From Rhodovastum atsumiense (lineage in GTDB: Bacteria; Pseudomonadota; Alphaproteobacteria; Acetobacterales; Acetobacteraceae), in contig JAMFSE010000005.1 of the NCBI GenBank assembly GCA_026225115.1, positions 1 to 47,808 on the forward strand: a DNA stretch of 47,808 nt, given 5' to 3'. Positions 44,105-47,808 of this stretch are shown here, in pieces. Both the position numbers and the translations under genes were made by a program. A model generated the notes under the pieces. It was not told the origin of the DNA, made no database searches, and saw nothing but the letters and a program-made list of their open reading frames with translations. Numbering within the stretch: position 1 is the stretch's first letter; the number at the start of each line of letters is the position of its first letter.

Positions 44105-45571
44105 ATGAACCTGGCGAGGGGAGCCGCGCGCGGCGCGGCGTGGAACTTCGCCACGGTCCTGTTCGAGCGCAGCTTTGGCTTTGTCATCCTTGGGATACTG
44201 CTGCGCTACATCCCGGCCTCCGCGGTGGGGGTGGTGGCGATCGGCTCGGCGATAACCGATATGGCGCGGATGCTGGCGCTCGGCGGCGCCGGCGAGCAGG
44301 TGCAGGCGGCACCTGGGGACAAGGCGGTGGAAGCCGGCGCCTTCTGGTCGCAACTGCTCTCATCTCTGCTGTTCACCGCGCTGTTGCTGTTGGCGGCACC
44401 CTCGATCAGCCGGGTTTATCATCAACCGGCGTTGACCTTGGTGCTGCAGGCATTGGCATTCAATATTTTCCTCACCTGCTTTCTGGTGGTCCCGGCAGCG
44501 CGGCTCGCGAATCAGTTCCGGTTTCGGGTGTTGGGGCTGATCGCGCTGGGGAGCACGGTCTCCGGCGGGCTGGTGGCGTTGCCGTTTGCGCTGGCCGGGC
44601 ATGGCATCGATGCGCTGATTTTCCAGCGTCTGGTGGGCGGCGCTTTCTTTGCGGTGCTGGTTTGCTGGGTGGTGCGGTGGAAGCCGCCGCTGCCGCCAAG
44701 ATTGGCCGTGCTGCGCCATGCCTTCGCCGTCTCGCTGCCGTTGATGCAGGCGGCTTTGGTCGATTATTTTTCGATCACCGGCTATGTGATGCTGATCGGC
44801 TTGCGGCTGCCGGCGGCGGCGGTCGGGCAATTCCGGATTGCGCAAAGATTGGTAGAAGTGCTGCAGGAAATCGCATTCGCGCCGGCGCGCGCCGTGTTTC
44901 TCCCGGTCTTCGTGGCGGTGCGCATGGACCCGGACCGGCGCTTTGAGATGACGAAGCGCATGCTCGATTTATTGTCAGTGATTATTTTTTTCGTAGCCGC
45001 GGTGGCCGGTGCGGCGGCAAAACCGATCGTGCTGCTGATGTTCGGCCACCGCTGGATGGCGGCGGTGCCGGTATTCGGCATCATCACGCTGATGGCACCG
45101 GTGACGGCGTTTTACGGCGTCATCAATCCGCTGCTGACCGCGGCCGGAAAACCCAGGCTCGTCACTTACTTCGCCTTGGGAAATGTCGGGATTATTCTGG
45201 CGGCGGTATGGCTTGCCGCACCGTTCGGCTTGATTACGCTGGCCTGGGCTTTGGCGGGACGCGGTTTGCTCTCAATCCTGTTGTTCATCCCGGCGCTGAA
45301 AATAGGCCTGGAACGGCCGGTGCTGCCGCTGTTGCGGCTGTTGCTGCTGCCCTTGGCGGCCTTGCTGCTGGCCCGGGCGCTGGCATTCCTGTGCCTCGTA
45401 AGCCTGCCCGGCATCGGCCTGATAGGCCAGCTATGCGTTGGCGGCGGTGTGGCGGCTCTGGCGTTTGCCGGGGTGATGCTACTGGGGGCGCCGCGGCGCG
45501 TCATGGCGATGAGCGCGCAGCTTTACAAAGCGCTGTTGATGCCGTTGCCGGCAGCGGCCGAAATTCCGTAA
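44105..45571 (+). CDS. Oligosaccharide flippase (Wzx-like), MOP superfamily
   Basis: A 488-residue membrane protein with about 12-14 helices and the architecture of polysaccharide-synthesis flippases: NLARGAARGAAWNFATVLFERSFGFVILGILLRYIP at the N-terminus, YFSITGYVMLIGLRLPAAAVGQFRIAQRLVEV mid-protein, and LLMFGHRWMAAVPVFGIITLMAP. It would move lipid-linked sugar units across the inner membrane, a natural partner for the priming transferase at 31761. The start is ATG 44105; the frame is open 33 bp further but without a ribosome site. Confidence 0.83.
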   Translation: MNLARGAARGAAWNFATVLFERSFGFVILGILLRYIPASAVGVVAIGSAITDMARMLALGGAGEQVQAAPGDKAVEAGAFWSQLLSSLLFTALLLLAAPSISRVYHQPALTLVLQALAFNIFLTCFLVVPAARLANQFRFRVLGLIALGSTVSGGLVALPFALAGHGIDALIFQRLVGGAFFAVLVCWVVRWKPPLPPRLAVLRHAFAVSLPLMQAALVDYFSITGYVMLIGLRLPAAAVGQFRIAQRLVEVLQEIAFAPARAVFLPVFVAVRMDPDRRFEMTKRMLDLLSVIIFFVAAVAGAAAKPIVLLMFGHRWMAAVPVFGIITLMAPVTAFYGVINPLLTAAGKPRLVTYFALGNVGIILAAVWLAAPFGLITLAWALAGRGLLSILLFIPALKIGLERPVLPLLRLLLLPLAALLLARALAFLCLVSLPGIGLIGQLCVGGGVAALAFAGVMLLGAPRRVMAMSAQLYKALLMPLPAAAEIP

Positions 45572-45627
45572 TCCGCCGAAATCAGATTTGCCTTGCTGGC
45601 AGCAGGGCTTGCTGGTTCAATAGGCGC

Positions 45628-46527
45628 ATGCCGCCATCCCCGTGGACCATGGAACCGTTCGTGCTCAGCAGGCCGCAGGTTCAACTTGAGCCGGTGATTC
45701 TGACATCCCCGCATTCCGGGCGGTATTATCCCGCCGAATTTCTGGCCGCCTCGCGGCTGGATGCGCTGGCGATCCGCCGCAGCGAAGATAGTTTTGTTGA
45801 AGAGCTGTTCGGTTGCGGGCCGGAGCTTGGTCTGCCTTTGCTGGCCGCAACCTTGCCCCGGGCGTATTGCGACCTGAACCGGGAGCCATGGGAGCTGGAC
45901 CCGGACATGTTCGAAGACAGCCTGCCCGATTATGTGAACGTGGCGAGCGCGCGGGTGAGTTCCGGCCTTGGCACCATCGCCCGGATTGTGGCGACCGGCG
46001 AGGCGATTTACCGGCGCAAGTTACGCTTTGCCGAGGCACAGGCGCGCATCCTTAATTGCTGGCAGCCCTACCACACGGCGTTGCAGGGCTTGATCGAGAG
46101 CACCGGCGAGAATTTTGGCGCCAGCCTGGTGATCGATTGTCATTCGATGCCGAGATCGCTGCCGTTTGGCTCAAGTTCGAAATCGGTCGATGTGGTTCTG
46201 GGCGATGGCTACGGCACCAGCTGTTCTCCGGGCATCACCGCCTTTGTCGAAGCCAGCCTGATCGGGCTTGGCTTTACAGTGCGCCGGAACGACCCCTATG
46301 CCGGGGGTTATATCACGCGCCATTACGGCCAGCCGCGACGTCAGGTGCATATCCTTCAAATTGAGTTGGCGCGCTCGCTCTACATGGATGAGCGGAGCAT
46401 GGAGAAAAACGGCAATTTCGCCACGATCAGCCGGCGGCTGAAGCAGTTCCTGTCGGCTTTGGTGGCATCCGCGCGGCGTTTGCTGTCGACGGACGGCAGC
46501 TGGAATTTTGCATCCGCCGCCGAGTAA
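45628..46527 (+). CDS. N-formylglutamate amidohydrolase family protein
   Basis: About 299 residues with the family blocks TSPHSGRYYPAEF (metal-binding His), CDLNREPWELD, and DCHSMPRS, plus YAGGYITRHYGQP and HILQIELARSLYMDE. The founding member, HutG, deformylates N-formylglutamate in histidine degradation, but no hut gene is nearby, so the substrate may be another N-acyl amino acid. The frame is open to 45208 inside the flippase; I start at ATG 45628 (ATG 45649 also possible), 56 bp after it. Confidence 0.85.
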   Translation: MPPSPWTMEPFVLSRPQVQLEPVILTSPHSGRYYPAEFLAASRLDALAIRRSEDSFVEELFGCGPELGLPLLAATLPRAYCDLNREPWELDPDMFEDSLPDYVNVASARVSSGLGTIARIVATGEAIYRRKLRFAEAQARILNCWQPYHTALQGLIESTGENFGASLVIDCHSMPRSLPFGSSSKSVDVVLGDGYGTSCSPGITAFVEASLIGLGFTVRRNDPYAGGYITRHYGQPRRQVHILQIELARSLYMDERSMEKNGNFATISRRLKQFLSALVASARRLLSTDGSWNFASAAE

Positions 46528-46577
46528 CGCTGTCCGGCAGACCGCCAGAAGAAAGACCCCTCCAGAACCTAAAAACG

Positions 46578-46605
46578 AAAAAAAAGGCGGCGCCGAAGCG
46601 CCGCC
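46578..46605 (-). terminator. Strong intrinsic terminator of the small RNA
   Basis: Minus strand: GGCGGCGC TTCG GCGCCGCC, an 8-bp GC stem with a stable tetraloop, followed by eight T. It points away from the preceding plus-strand gene, so it must end a minus-strand transcript that starts within 46606-46840. Confidence 0.9.
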
Positions 46606-46658
46606 AAGTTTAGGGAGGAAACGTCCAAGAATGTAGAGGAGCAAGCTCACTCTACGAG
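46578..46658 (-). ncRNA. Candidate small RNA with anti-Shine-Dalgarno CUCC motif (AbcR/alpha-r15-like)
   Basis: Reading the minus strand from about 46658: a hairpin GTAGAG...CTCTAC (46633-46655), a single-stranded stretch with GGACGTTTCCTCCCTAAAC, and a strong intrinsic terminator at 46578-46605. The order hairpin, exposed TTTCCTCCC, terminator is that of trans-acting alphaproteobacterial small RNAs that block ribosome sites (AbcR family). A TATATA -10 lies 7 bp upstream. No open frame fits. Length about 80 nt, somewhat shorter than known AbcR RNAs. The family assignment is by motif and memory. Confidence 0.6.
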
Positions 46659-46664
46659 GAGATG

Positions 46665-46670
46665 TATATA
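46665..46670 (-). promoter_or_regulatory. Putative -10 of the small RNA
   Basis: TATATA on the minus strand, inside TTTTTATATACATC; about 15-17 bp upstream is CTTGCT as a weak -35. It would start transcription near 46658. The rest of 46671-46840 is A/T-rich and contains no gene; it must hold the promoter of the transglycosylase, which I could not define. Confidence 0.4.
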
Positions 46671-46840
46671 AAAACCCCGGCAAAAAAGCAAGTTATTTTT
46701 TGCAGTGCAGCATTGTTTCTTTGCATAAAGGAGAAAAGCTTTATTAATCAGTTATTTACATTTTTCACCTCTATATGAGTGTGCGTCTTTCCACGTAGTC
46801 GCATTACTGTTTGTTAATCATTTTGGAGTATCCGCCGCGC

Positions 46841-47808
46841 ATGGATGGCCGGATCTCCTCGTCTTTACGACTGCGCGCTGTATTTCTGGTCGTTGCGATC
46901 TGGGGTTTTGGCCTTGGAATGGTTCCGGCATGGGCTGTGGCCGTCGACGATACCGGTACGATTTCCGGTAGCTTTTTTGCCAATGATTTGCAGGCGCCGA
47001 TGCAGGGTGGCGCCAATGCGGTTCAGACGGGCGCACTGCCGCAAGCGGGAGAGGGAATTTGCGAGACGGCGGTTGCGGGTGCCAGCGCCGGCCGCCAATT
47101 GCCGCCAGGCTTGCTGAAGGCCATCGCGCTGGTTGAAAGTGGCCGGCTGGATCCGCGAACCGGGATGACGACCCCCTGGCCCTGGACCATCGATGCGAAC
47201 GGCACTGGCTATATGTACGATTCTGAACAATCGGCGATTCAGGCTGCTGCCGCATTTCAGGCCGCTGGCGTTACCTCGCTGGATATTGGATGTCTGCAGG
47301 TCAATCTGGCGCAGCATCCGGACGCCTTCAGAACGCTGGCCCAGGCGTTCGATCCGGCGGCGAATGCGGCATACGCTGCGGATTTTTTGACGAGCCTGGA
47401 ACAAAAATTCGGCAACTGGCCACAGGCGGTGGCCGCCTATCACTCGCAGACGCCGTCTTTGGGCCAACCCTATGCGCAAAAGGTTTATGCAGCCTGGGAA
47501 GGCGCCGGGCCGCCGGGCGCCGGTTCGCCGATCGCCGGTACGTCGGTCGCCGAACCCATGGCGGCGGCGATGATCACGCCGATGGCCCGCGCTATGCCGC
47601 TGGCATTTGACCCATCCTCCCTGGCGCTGCCTCCCGCCACATTACTGCGCTCTGGCAGGCCGATGAATAACCGCGGTCTCACATCCTACCGCGCCGCCCC
47701 GGTTGCCATCGCGATAGCAAAAACACCTTATGCCTGGTTACAGGAAAGTATTATAGTGGCCATTTTAGCCGGTTATACATCTGTTATATTGGTGATGCTG
47801 ATGGGGCA
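46841..47808 (+). CDS. Lytic transglycosylase (SLT domain), C-terminus outside the window
   Basis: At least 322 residues, open at the window edge. A signal peptide (LRLRAVFLVVAIWGFGLGMV, cut near AWAVA), then an SLT domain (about 73-222): CETAVAGASAGRQLPPGLLKAIALVESGR with the catalytic Glu, PWPWTIDANGTGYMYDS, LDIGCLQVNLAQHP, and AVAAYHSQTPSLGQPYAQKVYAAW. It cleaves glycan strands in the periplasm. A Pro/Ala-rich linker follows, then a hydrophobic stretch at 303-322 that looks like a membrane anchor. ATG 46841 has GGAG 12 bases upstream. Confidence 0.88.
   Translation, partial: MDGRISSSLRLRAVFLVVAIWGFGLGMVPAWAVAVDDTGTISGSFFANDLQAPMQGGANAVQTGALPQAGEGICETAVAGASAGRQLPPGLLKAIALVESGRLDPRTGMTTPWPWTIDANGTGYMYDSEQSAIQAAAAFQAAGVTSLDIGCLQVNLAQHPDAFRTLAQAFDPAANAAYAADFLTSLEQKFGNWPQAVAAYHSQTPSLGQPYAQKVYAAWEGAGPPGAGSPIAGTSVAEPMAAAMITPMARAMPLAFDPSSLALPPATLLRSGRPMNNRGLTSYRAAPVAIAIAKTPYAWLQESIIVAILAGYTSVILVMLMG

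Noticed and set aside
45208-45627. A 140-residue N-terminal extension of the N-formylglutamate amidohydrolase
   Set aside because: It lies within the flippase gene in another frame and has the Gly/Ala/Arg composition of a shadow; family homology begins after 45628.

Overview
The window (47,808 bp, GC-rich) is ordinary-looking chromosome from an alphaproteobacterium, most likely an Acetobacteraceae member of the acidophilic Acidocella/Acidiphilium kind. That placement is an inference. It rests on protein style (a COQ9 family protein, an lppC-rsmI pair, Entner-Doudoroff genes, a tRNA-Pro of alphaproteobacterial type) and on the characteristic A/T-rich hairpins between genes. I saw no insertion sequence, prophage, CRISPR array or replication origin.

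Layout. 0.06-7.2 kb (minus strand): an Entner-Doudoroff operon, edd-eda-pgi, continuing into an amidase-type allophanate hydrolase and an aminotransferase. 7.3-11.2 kb: a secreted PAP2 phosphatase, an orphan PhoR-like histidine kinase and an LppC lipoprotein. 11.1-12.6 kb (plus): rsmI and a Nudix hydrolase. 12.7-15.7 kb (minus): folP-glmM-thiD, joined by ATGA overlaps. 15.9-17.9 kb (plus): an esterase, a glutathione transferase and a Mug-like glycosylase. 18.2-22.7 kb (minus): mreC-mreD-mrdA-rodA, with no mreB beside them. 23.0-25.2 kb: rpsU, def, coq9 and a PilZ gene. 25.2-27.7 kb (minus): prfB with a programmed frameshift, and an MFS transporter. 27.8 kb: tRNA-Pro(CGG). 28.0-31.6 kb (plus): a cell-wall amidase and PBP1A. 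31.8-34.1 kb (minus): an exopolysaccharide priming transferase and a GT2 enzyme. 34.2-34.9 kb: a vapBC module. 34.9-37.9 kb: a divergent cluster of a PlcP-like metallophosphoesterase plus GT4 glycosyltransferase (minus) and a diacylglycerol kinase (plus), with Pho-box-like repeats between them. 38.2-43.6 kb (plus): mdh, rpmI-rplT, an EcsC gene, and galU-pgm. 43.6-47.8 kb: a small secreted-peptide gene, a flippase, an N-formylglutamate amidohydrolase, a candidate CUCC-motif small RNA (minus) and a lytic transglycosylase cut by the window edge.

The genes join up around the cell envelope. glmM, galU, pgm and pgi supply sugar nucleotides. mreCD/mrdA/rodA, PBP1A, LppC, the amidase and the transglycosylase build and remodel peptidoglycan. 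The priming transferase, GT2 and flippase point to exopolysaccharide.

Most interesting observations: (1) the plcP-like/GT4/dgk cluster with phased 7-mers resembling Pho boxes on both sides, which suggests phosphate-controlled replacement of phospholipid by glycolipid; (2) a family of paired A/T hairpin elements (about 130-150 bp, seven full or partial copies) that abut stop codons; (3) a candidate AbcR/alpha-r15-like small RNA at about 46.6 kb; (4) the intact prfB frameshift signal; (5) several other palindromic or tandem repeat elements.
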